This document shows, one piece after another, positions 1 to 12,500 of a stretch of 64,000 bases of DNA (the stretch's first letter is position 1; each line of letters opens with the position of its first letter). The DNA is from Phoronis australis. Lineage: Eukaryota > Phoronida > Phoronidae. The notes under the pieces were generated by a model. It was not told the origin of the DNA, made no database searches, and saw only the letters and a list, made by a program, of their open reading frames with translations. The DNA is taken from positions 574,487 to 638,486 of the forward strand of contig NMRA01000149.1 of the NCBI GenBank assembly GCA_002633005.1, read 5' to 3'. Made by a program: the position numbers and the translations under genes.

Positions 1-36
1 AGGACGCACGTGCTTTACCACTACACCACCACAACT
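1..36 (-). tRNA. Possible truncated tRNA-like sequence at window edge
   Basis: Read on the minus strand it contains TGGTGTAGTGGTAAAGCAC, which resembles a pol III A box with a D-arm that can pair (GTGT/GCAC). The rest lies outside the window, so a gene, pseudogene or SINE cannot be told apart. Confidence 0.3.
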
Positions 37-675
37 TCACTAATAAACTTTAACTAAGAGACCTACTTGTTTATGGTCCACAACGTTTGCGCGCGAAACC
101 TACTTCTTTTTGTAATGCTTATTACACGTTTTTTATTTTGTGCAATCGGTTGTTAACAAATTTGTTGTATTTAAAAATAGTCTTCAAATGCCCAAAAGAC
201 CAAATCCATTTTTCGTGTTGGCAATAATGACGGGATTGCTTTGGAAATCGTCTTAAGTTAAGGTTTGACAAAGAGAAAATTAATAAGTTTCTGAGTGATT
301 CACTAAGGCTTCGATTAAAATTCACGTCTTACCAGCAGCTTCTGTTTTTTCATCGTCACTCAGGTTCCATTTTCTTTAAAAAATGAAGTAAATTTTCTCC
401 ATTGCACAGTGGAGCAGACGACGGAAACGGAGTCGTAGTGGGCAGCGCCACTGCCGGTCGCCTGGGATATCGCGGGAGAGCTTATACTTAGCCATAGTTC
501 CGTTACGAATGCGCCGTGTTCCGAATTTGACACTTGAAATTGGATCTGACCCCTCCCCCCCCAACACTAAAACTGCACACATTTAAATCTTTTTTGATCC
601 GGATAATTTTGATTACCGGGGCAAATTAACAAACTCAACATTTCCCTACGCTCTTGCTGTTTTATTTTTTTTACA

Positions 676-730
676 CCAGCCAAGGGGGGGGGCCCGGGCC
701 CCCTGGCCCCCCCCCTAAATCCGCCTATGC
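676..730. repeat. GC-rich relic of a transposon end
   Basis: A run of G followed by gggcccgggcccc and a run of C leads into taaatccgcctatgc. Similar C-rich blocks occur in the elements at 14758-15523 and 35359-35505. It resembles the decayed terminus of a non-autonomous DNA transposon; no partner end was found. Confidence 0.3.
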
Positions 731-1239
731 TTTGGTAGAAATGTTCATACTTTAAGATCTTTGTAGGCCTCATTATGGCCTATGCATCTTCGTAAGTACT
801 TTAAGGTCATTGTAGGCTCCCATTATGACCTATACATTTTCCATTTATGCTCCTTTGCCTCTTGTTTCTAGAATATGGTCGGGCTTACCAGATAAAAATG
901 TACTGCTTTCCTATTATATGCTCCAGGACTTACTCTCAGAAATGCCTTGTAACACATAAAGTGAACCCTTCCATTGTGTACAAGCTATGATCTTTTAGTT
1001 GGGAATTGTGAAAAATCACACATTCTCAGCACCGCTGCACGTTCCAGTTTGTCACCTATGAAAAAACCATGTGGCAGTTCTGCCGCCCAGTTATGCTTCA
1101 TGAAGTGTAATAAATACTTCAGACCTATTACAAGGATATGTTTTTTGTCTGGGATAATTTTTATGTAGTGTATTTACTCTTTGAATTGAAATAGCTTCCG
1201 TTCTTGGTCTAATTTTTCACATCTTTTGTGCACGGACAT

Positions 1240-2640
1240 ATTTATATATGGGCGCATCATGCCATCATCTGTGTCCGTCTGTCCGGCTTCTGCTGCTGTA
1301 TCTCCAAAACCCCTTGATGTTCATGAAATTTTGCAGGTATGTTCCTTTCATGGATGGGGCGGCATGAGTGAGTTTTCAAACAGATCCGACTACCAGTGTG
1401 CCCCTTACTACTTAGCAGTTTTAGTTTTTTATGTTTGTCTAAATGCATCTTTGAAGTTCCTTAACTGATTTTCATGAAATTTGGCAAAAAGGTATTTATT
1501 AGAAAATTGATTCCTCCTTTACATTTGCAAATGGATTAGACATATTTTGCTTCACCTAGTGGCCATTTTTACTGTTTTCGAGTCTTGTTGTCTACACCGC
1601 TATAGGCATCCTTGACTGTATCTCCTAAACCCTCTGGAAGATATTTTTTAAATTTTGCAAGTGTATTTATATGAAAGTTACAACAGATGACTGTGACTTT
1701 GAGACAGATCCAACAACCACTGTGCCTCATAGTGGAAATACAATTCTTTCCATTTTCTTCTGTATCTTTGGAGATCCTGGCTGGATATTTAGGAAATATG
1801 GCATATAGATTTCTATTAAAGAGGCGATGACATCTTTCTGTTTTATAGATTTGACGAAGTCCATGCCACTTAAACGTCGTTTTTGATACTTTTTGGTCTG
1901 TTTTTGGCGTCCGCCTCTCTGTCTGTCTGCCAAATCACTCTCAGGATGATTATGAAAATTGCCATATATATGTTCTTACTAGGAAGAGAACTTCTGACGA
2001 TGATTTTTGGATGGCATTGACTACTGTGGCTCATCCTAGTAGCAATTTTGTGTTCTTTGCGGCCGTGGCTATATCACCTAAACCCTATGCACTATCTTTG
2101 TTAACTTTGGTGAATGTATAATTTGTATGTAGGGGACAACAGATGACGTTCAGACAGATTCGACTACTGCTATGTGGCCTCCAGTGACAATTTAATTTTT
2201 TTCTGTTTTCCCCTGTTTCTGAGTTTTATGATGTACTTTTATGAATTTTGGCAAATAGGCTTATTAATGAGGTGATGACACCTTCCGTTTTCAGATGTAT
2301 TTGACATAGTGTACGCATCCTAGTGGTTAGTTTGTATTGTTTGAGTCTGCTTTTGTCATCTATCTTTCTATCAGCCAAACCACTGAGAATTTTTCTGTAA
2401 ATTGTTATATGTATTTCTTCTGGGAAGAGCATGGCTCACTATGATTTGTGGACAGTTTTGCCTACTGTGGTACCCCTGGTGTCAGTTTGCTTATTCCGCA
2501 TCCAGAGCTACTTGTCCCTACAGGATTTTTGTGTAATTTGACAAGTGTATTTATATGAACGTGACAACAGATGATGACCTTTAGACCAATGTGCCCCCAG
2601 TGCCAGTTTTAATTTTTTACTGTCTTGTCAGGTGTTTTCC
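1240..2640. repeat. Degenerate tandem repeat of about 300-450 bp units
   Basis: The block acagatccgactaccagtgt recurs in decayed form near 1380, 1705, 2153 and 2580. Between copies recur phrases like cctaaaccct, cttcatgaaattt and gtggccatttt. Related single copies lie near 10060-10330, 17860-18160 and 30930-31260. Spelling is too eroded to define ends; it looks like an old interspersed repeat family. Confidence 0.5.
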
Positions 2641-3372
2641 AATTATTGGGGGTGTTGCTGAGTTGCAATGCATCGGTGAAGGCTATTTTAAGTCAAATAG
2701 CATTGCTCCATGTTCAAAATAGTAATCATCCCATGCATCTGCGCTTTATGCGATGCACATGCTGGGCATCACCTTACTCTTTTTAAAATTTTGATGCACG
2801 TGGCTTGCCGTGCTGTTATTTCCACGAGGCAACCTCTCTGTCTGTACTAGTCCTGTGCATGTGACACATTACCTTTATCAAAAACAAGTATTTAGGCAAC
2901 TAAGACCTTCCTAGACTGCTGGTGTGCCCAGCTCCTCAATAATAATTTGCACCCTCTGTTTATCTGTTTAAATGAGGTGCATAGCATATATTTTGACTGC
3001 CGGAAACAATTCACACAATTTTGTGCAAACTGAAAAGTGTATTCGATGGACATTTCCTGAACAGAAAAACACAGGGTAAGGTTTTTTGTGGTGGCTGAGG
3101 AGTGTACAAAGATATAACGTGGGAAATCCCTGTGATTCGCTATTTCCTTGCCAAACCTTGCCAAACCATTGCTAAGATGAAGTAATACACTCAAGGGACA
3201 TCTAGTGGCCATGTTTCTTTTGTGATGTCTAATTGCAAACTATCATATAAGTTCATTTCTTTACGTCTGCTTTTGTTAACAGTACTCATTTGACGTAATA
3301 CATCAATTTTTATATTGTTTTGATATTCAAATTTGTTTAGCATGTTAGTTGTCATGAAAGTTCTATTTTTAG

Positions 3373-3524
3373 GCATTCAGTGCATCAGAAAATACACCAG
3401 AAAATGTCATCCAAAGTGAGTCATCTGAAGAAAAGTTGGTCGCGAGTGACAGTCCTCATGAGTCATCGAACATCAAGTGTGATGTTGCTGCTGATAACAA
3501 AACATTGGATAATATTCCAAAAAA
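3373..3524 (+). CDS. Gene A exon 1 (first visible), acidic N-terminal segment
   Basis: Acceptor ttctatttttag, donor GTAAGT. The frame begins [11 protein letters not shown] and ends with two bases of a Lys codon that the next exon completes. Low-complexity Glu/Ser/Asp sequence. It is assigned to gene A because its phase fits the next exon and its composition matches. Confidence 0.7.
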
Positions 3525-6500
3525 GTAAGTTTTGCAGTTCCTCTAGTTTCAAAATTGTTTTCATTATTGTAATATAATACATCCTATTATTAGGTCCTAC
3601 GAGACCCATATATTTCATTGAAAATTTTATTTAGCTTTGCTGTGTGTCAATGAGGTAGACATTCAGCTTGTTGTCGAAGTTGCTGTCTGTTTACGCTTAA
3701 AGTAACAATAAAGTGGCATTAGGTTACAGAATATTGTGAGTTTAAGCCTAGTCATTAATTAAGTACACACAAACTCTTCCCACCTTTTTTGAAATGGAAA
3801 GTACATTTTGCATTTGTACATGTCTTCAGATTGCTTCATTAATATCTTTCAAATAATGGATAACACATGACATCTTTACAACCAAGGCTGTGTATGCCAC
3901 TAGTCTTAAAAGTTTTCTTCTGCTGGGTTTTTAATGCCCATCTGTAACAGCCATTTTGCTTTTTGCTCAATATAAGTCATTCTTGGCTTCAAAAATGCAT
4001 GTTGCGATTTTCACTTAGTCACAGAAAACCAATTTCTTGACTGTCACAGGTTGGAAACGATTCCAGTTATAGTGTCCTAAACCCCAGTCATGGACCAGCA
4101 AACAGCAAATCCGTGGTACAAATTCTAGATTTATGCCCCTATACTCTGCATGTATGCTGAAAGTGCTCCATAACCGTTGATCAAATTACATAACTCAGAG
4201 TCCAGGTGAGGAATCTGATCTCCGAGTATCGTGTTGGGTAACTGGCTATGGAGCATTACCACTGTGCTTCTGGATTAAGGGACATGGGTCTTGGATGTAT
4301 ACCATGGTTTTGGTGTTTGCTTGTCCGGGACTGATGTTTTGGGTATGGTAGCTGTGATAAATTGCAATATTGAAAGATTAAGTGGTTCTCTAACACTGAA
4401 ACAGAATTCAACCTGCTCACCAGGTATTTTTACATATTTTTCGTAAATACTTTTAATTTCTGTTGATATCAAAGCATTTTCTTTTAGTTTCAAATTTCCA
4501 AAAATCGATCTGTCGATTGCTCACCACTTTGTTGATTTTTCGCCCACAAGGCATAGCACATTTTCCTTATAAGGAAAACGTGACATTTTACCTCTAACGA
4601 CTTCAAGCATCTGACTGTCATAGGTGGGAGGGACATTAGAAATTCTGTGGTAACCACAGTTTTTTCTTCGCTCGTACTTCAAAGATCATGAATTGTATGA
4701 TTTTTTCTAGAAATTTCCTCATAGGAGAAAGTTGGTTACTCCGTACTAGACGTTGCGAGGTGGTACTTTCGTCAAGAATTGTTTAAAAGATAAAAAAATA
4801 TATTTTGATGGCCTTTCGCGTTCCATGCCTCTTTAAGTAGTTAGATTTTCACTTCTTTTCTGCAGTTTTTGTTGATTATTTGTTTCCATTTCATTTTAGA
4901 CACATAACTGAAACCAAGGAATTGAGTGATTCTGATGAACTCAACCTGAACTCACCAGAGCCAAGGGAGCAAAGTAACCTAGGAGACGAGGCCATCAAAG
5001 AAGTTTCACCTGCAGATAAACCAGCTGTTGCAGAGTCCAACGACTCACTGCTCGATGATTCTTGCTTGGATGAAGAAGACGATGAGAATTTAAAGGAAGG
5101 AGACAATACTAATGAGGTGGATCACTCAACAGAGGGCTCTAGTGACCAGACACTTTCTGATATTCCTGGTGAAAAAACAGATGAACAAACCAAGATGAAG
5201 CAGGCAGCTGAAGATCATACTGAGCAGATGTCTGATACTGAAGCCGTCAATGAGCAGACAATATTTGGCCAACAGAAGGATGAGGGGTATCAAGATATAG
5301 GTGACGAGAAAGAACCAATTAACAAAGCAGATATGTCAGAAATGGAACATAAGGTGACGACCCAAAAGCCAACTTGCTTTAGCATTGGACAAATGGCCAA
5401 TGATGATGGCAAAAGCCAAGATGTGGATTTAAAGGAAGCTCAATCCTCTGATGACATAACAAGTAGATTGGAAGAGAACATTGTCTCTGCCAACAAGCCA
5501 CCAGCCTTTAGTTCTGAGCAGGGAAGAGCAGACGAAAATATGGATTCAACCGAAAATTGCGGAAGTGCGGCTGAAGGAGGAGATAGTGACTCAACTTCAG
5601 GACAGACTACGGGTATCTTTGGAGGAAAGGCCATGGATGTGCAGGAGGAGGAAGAAGCTATGGAAGTTGGTGATGAACGAGAAACAATTGACACATTTAA
5701 GGTTGTGGATACGAGTGAACAGTGTGACCCTAAAGATACAGAGTTAAAAGTGTCAGGAGATGAATCTGGCAAGACTGTCAAGCAACCAGCTTCTGACACT
5801 GCAGGGATGGAAGCAATCTCAAGGGTAAATGAAACAGCTAATGACGAATGTGATAAGAGCAAAATCACTGATATCACCACTGGTGTCTGCGATGGTGATG
5901 GTGCTGTTGAGAGCATAAAATTAAATGAAACTGCAATAGTAGATAACAAGGATTCAAACAAATCTGGTGTGGTTGTGGGTGAAGACACTGAAATGACACA
6001 TGTGGACACGCAAGGCTCAAAAGGACACAGTGAAGAGGCAAGCAAGAGCTCTGGGAAGGACAAGAAAGAACCTGAAAGTTCTGATAGCAAAGGTAAATTG
6101 GAAAATTAAATGATAAATAATAAAAAGGAAATTTATTGTTACGTGTTCTTGTGTTATTTAAATTGTTGGTAGTATGCTTTCTATGGGCAGTAACAATATT
6201 CATCAATTTGACTCAAACAGTCTGAAGAAGATCATAAAATCGTGTGAAAATAGGACATTTTAATAGGGCTAAATCCTGTGAATGTTTCAGAGCTCTTGGG
6301 TATTGATGTCCATACTGGAATATTTTCTTCAGATGAATCAAAAGAGCTCAAGGACACTGTTGATAATGAGACTAACGCTGGAGATGTTGAAATGACGAGC
6401 CTCGCTGAGGGTGATAATGCATGCCAACAAACGGGGCAGCAAGACATGGATGCCGATGACGATTTCTTGGAAACTCCCATCAGCTGCACTGTTTCTGAGA

Positions 6501-9500
6501 AAGATGCTACCAATGCTAAAGAGGCGGAAAGTGCAGATGACATCATCGCTGCTATTGATAATTTGGATGGGACGACAAAGGATAGTGGAGCTTCTGCCAA
6601 GAATGGTGAGTTCCTGTAACTTGGTATGCCTATGTTTTTAAAGGGACAGTCAGCCTGAACTAGAACGCCATGAAGTAAGCTAATATATTCTACAAACTTT
6701 TTCAGAATTGTCCGTTCCTTCATGGCAATTGGTTTCTACCATGAAAGGAACGAAGTGGCCCAATTTTGGAAGGGATTGCCAGTGCTCTCCATCACATTTT
6801 GCAATTCGGTCTTATTTTCCTGAATTTTTGTTCTCGATTTTCACCCATCCATGTTTGGAAATATCCTTTGTGCAACCCTTCCTACATTTTCAAGGAGATT
6901 TCTACCAAATTTTCAAAAAAGGATGCTTACAAAGCGCCATGCGATTTGTCTGTGTCATTTTCTGATTACCACCATATTTTCCGGAATTTTAGCTTACTGT
7001 TGATTTCCATGCGTCCTTGTTGGGAAATGCTCTTCTGTGTGCAACTCTTACTGCGTTTTAATGTGGATTTTGACCAAGGTTTCAAAACAGTATGCCTATG
7101 AAGTGCCTTAGCGCATATTGTCGGTATTTTGCTCCGTGTTGGAAAATGCTCATCTGAGTGCAGCCCCTTACAAGATATTCAGCAGAGGATATTGCTGTCT
7201 GTGACTCCCTCATACTGCTGCAATTGGTAACACAAGTTGATCAGTATAGCAGCTGTGAACTGAAAATGTGACACTTAGTTGTTTTATTAATGTTGTTAAT
7301 ATGCTGTGTGAAGGTATTTTCAAAAACAAAGTCTTCTTTTTGAATACAACAGTTTTTGAATTTTGTCTTCAGTTAGTTGTAATCTCCAACTTATTAACAG
7401 ATGTAGCTGTGGATTCTGGGTCCACATCGACTGCTGGGCTAAATACCTCATCCAACATCCTAAATAAAGATAAGGAGGTAAGTTGAACATTTATGTATGG
7501 CTGTTCATATGTTTGGTTTCATCTTTTTCGTTAGCAGTTCTCTTTGCATGAGCGTGATACATCTGCACCTTATTATTATTACTTGCAATGTGAGTGCTTA
7601 CATGTTGAATTCGTAAATATTTCCAGCTTTTTCTCTGATTGAAACCAAGAGTCACTGGTTGAACATGGTACACTCAGCATTAAAGGAGAATGCCACCCAA
7701 AAAACAACCTATTTTGTATCAATTTAGATCGAGTAGTTCCACGCGATAACAGCAAGTTCAGTTGTTTTACCTGACACCTAACGGCAGAGGGAGTGTTAAC
7801 CAATGACGTAATCGGTTCGAATGCAGTCTGTTCAGCCATTCACAACATGCTTACTGGTTTCAACTTATTGCTTGAATTCATCGTTTTTCACTAATAAATC
7901 AACAAAATTTGATGTAAACCCCTTTCATCGAGTTCTTGAACAAACATGTTTTATTTTACTGTTATGGATTTATAGGTGTTTGAACGTACCGTAGCCCACA
8001 GAGTTCGGTAGGTCAATTTACCATGGTCGATCGCAGGAGTTTAGGTATGTTTGGTGATAAATTCGAATCATTCTTCCGTGAAATATAGACGGGGGAACAG
8101 CTGTGTGTTGCACTTTGAAACTTGCGATTTTATCAGTTCTTAACACACAAAAAGCTTGTTACTCCCCACCAGTGGCTCGGAACCCGATCAGACCTGTCGC
8201 GGCTGCCGGGACTGGACATCACGAACATAAACCAGCTTAAGTTGGAAACTAAACCTCCAGTCATGATAAGACTATAATAGTGAGCCAAAGAAATAATGTG
8301 CACGTAATTGTTTAGGTGAATTGGCCACAAAATTGAAAATCTACTTACTTGTCGTGGGCTGCGAAGTCAGGTTTCCCTTCCACAGAACCGTCAGGGCAAA
8401 GGTTGTACAGTAACAACGATTTGAATAATGTATTTGTATATCTTAGTAAAGATTCCCCTAAGATGTGACCATAGCATATAAAATCGAGTTATTGTTTCAC
8501 AACAGCTTTCTGTCAGCAAACACTGAATTAGCATGCGCTCAAACGGCCTCGGTACCCGGTCAATTACCTTTATTGCATCTAAATCCGGTAACGCAGTGAT
8601 TTATTCATTTCTGGCTTCTCAAAACATTTGCAAAGGCATTACAAATTGTATCTAATGAGACAGACTTTGTTCTAGTTTTATATAAGCATTGGTTACGCAG
8701 AATAATAAACGTCTACATGGCAACTTGCCCGGCACCTATCCCAACTTAGTCGAGAGCTCATCCGACAAAGACTTCACGGGTGGGATCGTTAGGTTTCACA
8801 GGCTATGAGTTCAAACTGGAATACACTGATCAAGAAATACTAGAGGGGCGCCGTGAACATACACAGGCAACGGAACATATGGATAGTTCTTTGGTAAGCC
8901 GGAATTTGTCAGAGAAATCACTGTCGATGAAATGGCGGCCAAAGACATGGAGATGTTGCATGGCATCTTATTTGCTATTAACAGCGTACTTTTCATTCTT
9001 CACTGCCACGAGCCACTTCCTAAGCATTTCGGGCTCTCGAGGAAGTCGAAAAAACCCACTTTCTTAGCAGCTTCATAGTTCGGACAAGCGGGAATGATGT
9101 ACCGCAATATAGCGGCATTCACTCTGCAGATGAACCACTGAATTCGCTGCGTTGTTTCTCACCTTCCTCACAGGTAAACGTAACACCTCTCGGCAAGGTG
9201 AGGTCGGTCATATAAGGGGCGATGTGGACATAGACCGATTAAGACGGTAAAAAACACTAATTAAATCTGGTGGCATTCTCCTTTAATTGATGTTTGGTCT
9301 ATGATAACCTGATTTTGCTTAAGGGTAGATTTTCAGCTGCCACTTCACGTCATTGATGGCCAATCTGTGCATGGTGTATTTCAGAAGCAGCAGCCCTCCA
9401 CCCAACTGCCTGTTCAGAAAATTAAACAGGAGCCTAAGGATACAAGTGAGAGTATGCAGGTAAAACTATCTGTTCAAGGGCTGCTCTGAGGTCCTACGTG

Positions 9501-12500
9501 AAAAGTGATCGTACAAAACAAAACGGAATTATTCATCATGTTTGCTGAAAGGGACCGAAATATACTATTCTAGTAGCTGTCGGTCACGATTGGGAACTTT
9601 TTATTGGGAACATGCTTGATACTATTTTTATTGGGAACATGCTTGATACTATTTTTATTGGGAACATGCTTGATACTATTTTTATTGGGAACATGCTTGA
9701 TACTATTTTTATTGGGAACATGCTTGATACTATTTTTATTGGGAACATGCTTGATACTATTTTTAGCGAAATGATGAGTCGGCTAAAGGAGTGAGCCGTC
9801 ATGACGACCAAACGTAATTTAGTCTGATTACTGATTTCTAACTAGTTGATGGGTGGTCTTGATTTTTGGGGTTTGCTAAGATTGTACCTTTTTTGGACAA
9901 ATTTTTCCTAAAAAGGCATGATCATGTGACCCAGTTATGGGCAGATGGGTATAAAGTCATAAATTAAATTCTACAGTACAGACTTTCTACTTTCCGAAAA
10001 TGTATACTTTTCTGAATGCACAGACTCGTCCACAGGTCCTATGTGACCATAATATTTTCCATGTTCTTCTATGGATCTTCATGAAATTTATTCTTTGTGT
10101 TCCTGTTGAGGAGAGCCTGCACAGCTGATGTTGGTTTTCGTATGGATCTGACTACAGTGGAAGTGTTTGGAGAAATGAGCACTATTTATCACTTTACTGT
10201 AAAAGTTTGTGATGCACACGGTGGGTGCATATCTACATTCTGGGTTGGTTTTGTGCTTTTTTTATACCAATGTTTGTATAGTGAACACTCTGACAAGTAT
10301 GTTTGCCATTTTGGGTATGTGTAGCCATTCATTAAGCATCTGAAAAAAGCAAATTATAGCAATGACACTGTTGCCAAATTTTTTGTTGTTAAATAGAATG
10401 AAATTGTAATGCTTGCACCTTTAGTAATTACTGACATTGCCAAGTCAAGTGGATCCTGTCAACAGCCTTTCATTCATTGTTAGATCGTTCATCTGTTCAT
10501 GTTCATGTGGGAACTGCCAACAATCATTGGTTGTCAGAGCACTTATCTATCCATTTTCATGTGGGTGTTGCAATCATTCGCTCATTTTTAGGGCGTTCAT
10601 CATTTTTATACTTTCCAAACAATGTAGGGAGTTGCTGCAGACGTGGTCAACGAGTACCTTGGCATTATGGGAATGGACAAGCTGGAAACGGAAGAACAGA
10701 ATAAGTTACAAGTCGCACCAAAATTCACAGGTAGTTGCCATCACTTTTTGCTGTTGTTATGAGTGCTGGTCTAGCTTTCTGGGGACAGAATTTTCAGTGG
10801 CCGAGAACTTGACTTCTTTTTAATACTTAAACCAAGTTGGGATGATGCAGCACACACTCCAGTGTCTCCATCTGACTGACACTACTACTTGGTCAGAAAT
10901 GTCCTCGCCTAAGTTGGGCATATTGAATGAATTTTCCTGATCAGTTAAGTATTGTCAGTATGTTCATGCATCTGCAGTAGCATGTAAGTACCAAGTAATC
11001 TTGGAACAAGCTGGTGTTGAACATTAAAAAATGTGAATGTGAACTTTCACACTGCTCGTGTGTATAGAATTTGAATTCATACTTATGTCAGGACTTGAAT
11101 TCTCTAAAGGTTTTGTGCAGTTTTGGTTGATGGTGGCATTTTAGAGACCCTCGTGGTTTTTAAACTTTGAATTTGTAACATTTAGTAGTGTATTTTGCCA
11201 CTGCTATCCCAATGAAAATTTTCTGGTGGATGCCTTGTGTTGCAGAGTTTGGTGTGTGAATAGACTGGTGAAGGTGGCTGGATTCTTTGTTGCAGAGTTT
11301 GGTGTGTGAATAGACTGGTGAAGGTGGCTGGATTCTTTGTTGCAGAGTTTGGTTGAATAGACNNNNNNNNNNNNNNNNNNNNNNNNNNNNNNNNNNNNNN
11401 NNNNNNNNNNNNNNNNNNNNNNNNNNNNNNNNNNNNNNNNNNNNNNNNNNNNNNNNNNNNNNNNNNNNNNNNNNNNNNNNNNNNNNNNNNNNNNNNNNNN
11501 NNNNNNNNNNNNNNNNNNNNNNNNNNNNNNNNNNNNNNNNNNTGAATAGACTGGTGAGGGTGGCTGGATTCTTTGTTGCAGAGTTTGGTGTGTGAATAGA
11601 CTGGTGAGGGTGGCTGGATTCTTTGTTGCAGAGTTTGGTGTGTGAATAGACTGGTGAGGGTGGCTGGATTCTTTGTTGCAGAGTTTGGTGTGTGAATAGA
11701 CTGGTGAAGGTGGCTGGATTCTTTGTTGCAGAGTTTGGTGTGTGAATAGACTGGTGAAGGTGGCTGGATTCTTTGTTGCAGAGTTTGGTGTGTGAATAGA
11801 CTGGTGAAGGTGGCTGGATTCTTTGTTGCTTTTTATTTTAGGAGCCATGAAAAAAGAGGTAACCAGCTCAGGAAAAGAGAAAGAGAAACCGAAAGGAGGG
11901 GAATCGCCACAGAAGAAGCAGCAGAAGTGTATTGTGTGTCAGAAGGTAGGCAAGGCTTTGCTTTTTTGTTGTTCTCTAGAAAAATGGGTGGAGGAATTCA
12001 AGTAACGTTCCTAAACCAATTGTCAATCTTTGTACATTTCTTTTTAAATGTATTTTCTTCACTCACTGTCTGATACCCTTAACATTTCTTTAAACACACT
12101 TTTGTACGGTCTAATTTGGGAGTTGTTTGGGACTTCAAATTCATAGCAAAGCTTCATCTTCCTTTTGATTCTCGACACTTTTGGCAGTTTTGACAGCAGA
12201 TTTCTCTCCAGTGCTTTGGTCATTTCGCTCACCTGTTTAAAAGTTTATGGCGGAAAGGATGGCATCCTGGATTTTGTAGTTATTTTTTAAAACGTGGAAT
12301 AAAATGGTCATCAAAAATGAAGGTAGAAGACATTTTAAAATGGTACTTTAATGGGTATTCCTAACCTCTGTTGCAGGTCCAAAAGTGCAAGTACAACATT
12401 GTACGTAACGGTGACATCAAGCACCTGTGCGATGACGTCTGCTTCAAGAAGTTTCGCATCAACCCTGTTGAGTACCTCAAGGACTTGTCCAAAACTGCTG

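Noticed and set aside
376-582. GC-richer minus-strand frame that could be a divergent first exon
   Set aside because: No domain, no supported splice partner, and it adjoins a transposon-end relic.
1226-1335. A possible first exon for gene A (ATG at 1258, donor caggtatgt at 1335, phase 0)
   Set aside because: The sequence belongs to the decayed repeat family at 1240-2640, and such words occur elsewhere in the window. Phase agreement alone is not enough.
5440-6090. A 216-codon open frame on the minus strand opposite gene A exon 2
   Set aside because: It mirrors the biased Glu/Asp/Ser codons of the sense exon. The sense frame fits splice sites and phases on both sides.
9584-9811. Repeat-peptide frames on both strands
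   Set aside because: They are translations of the 27-bp minisatellite, whose period is a multiple of three.
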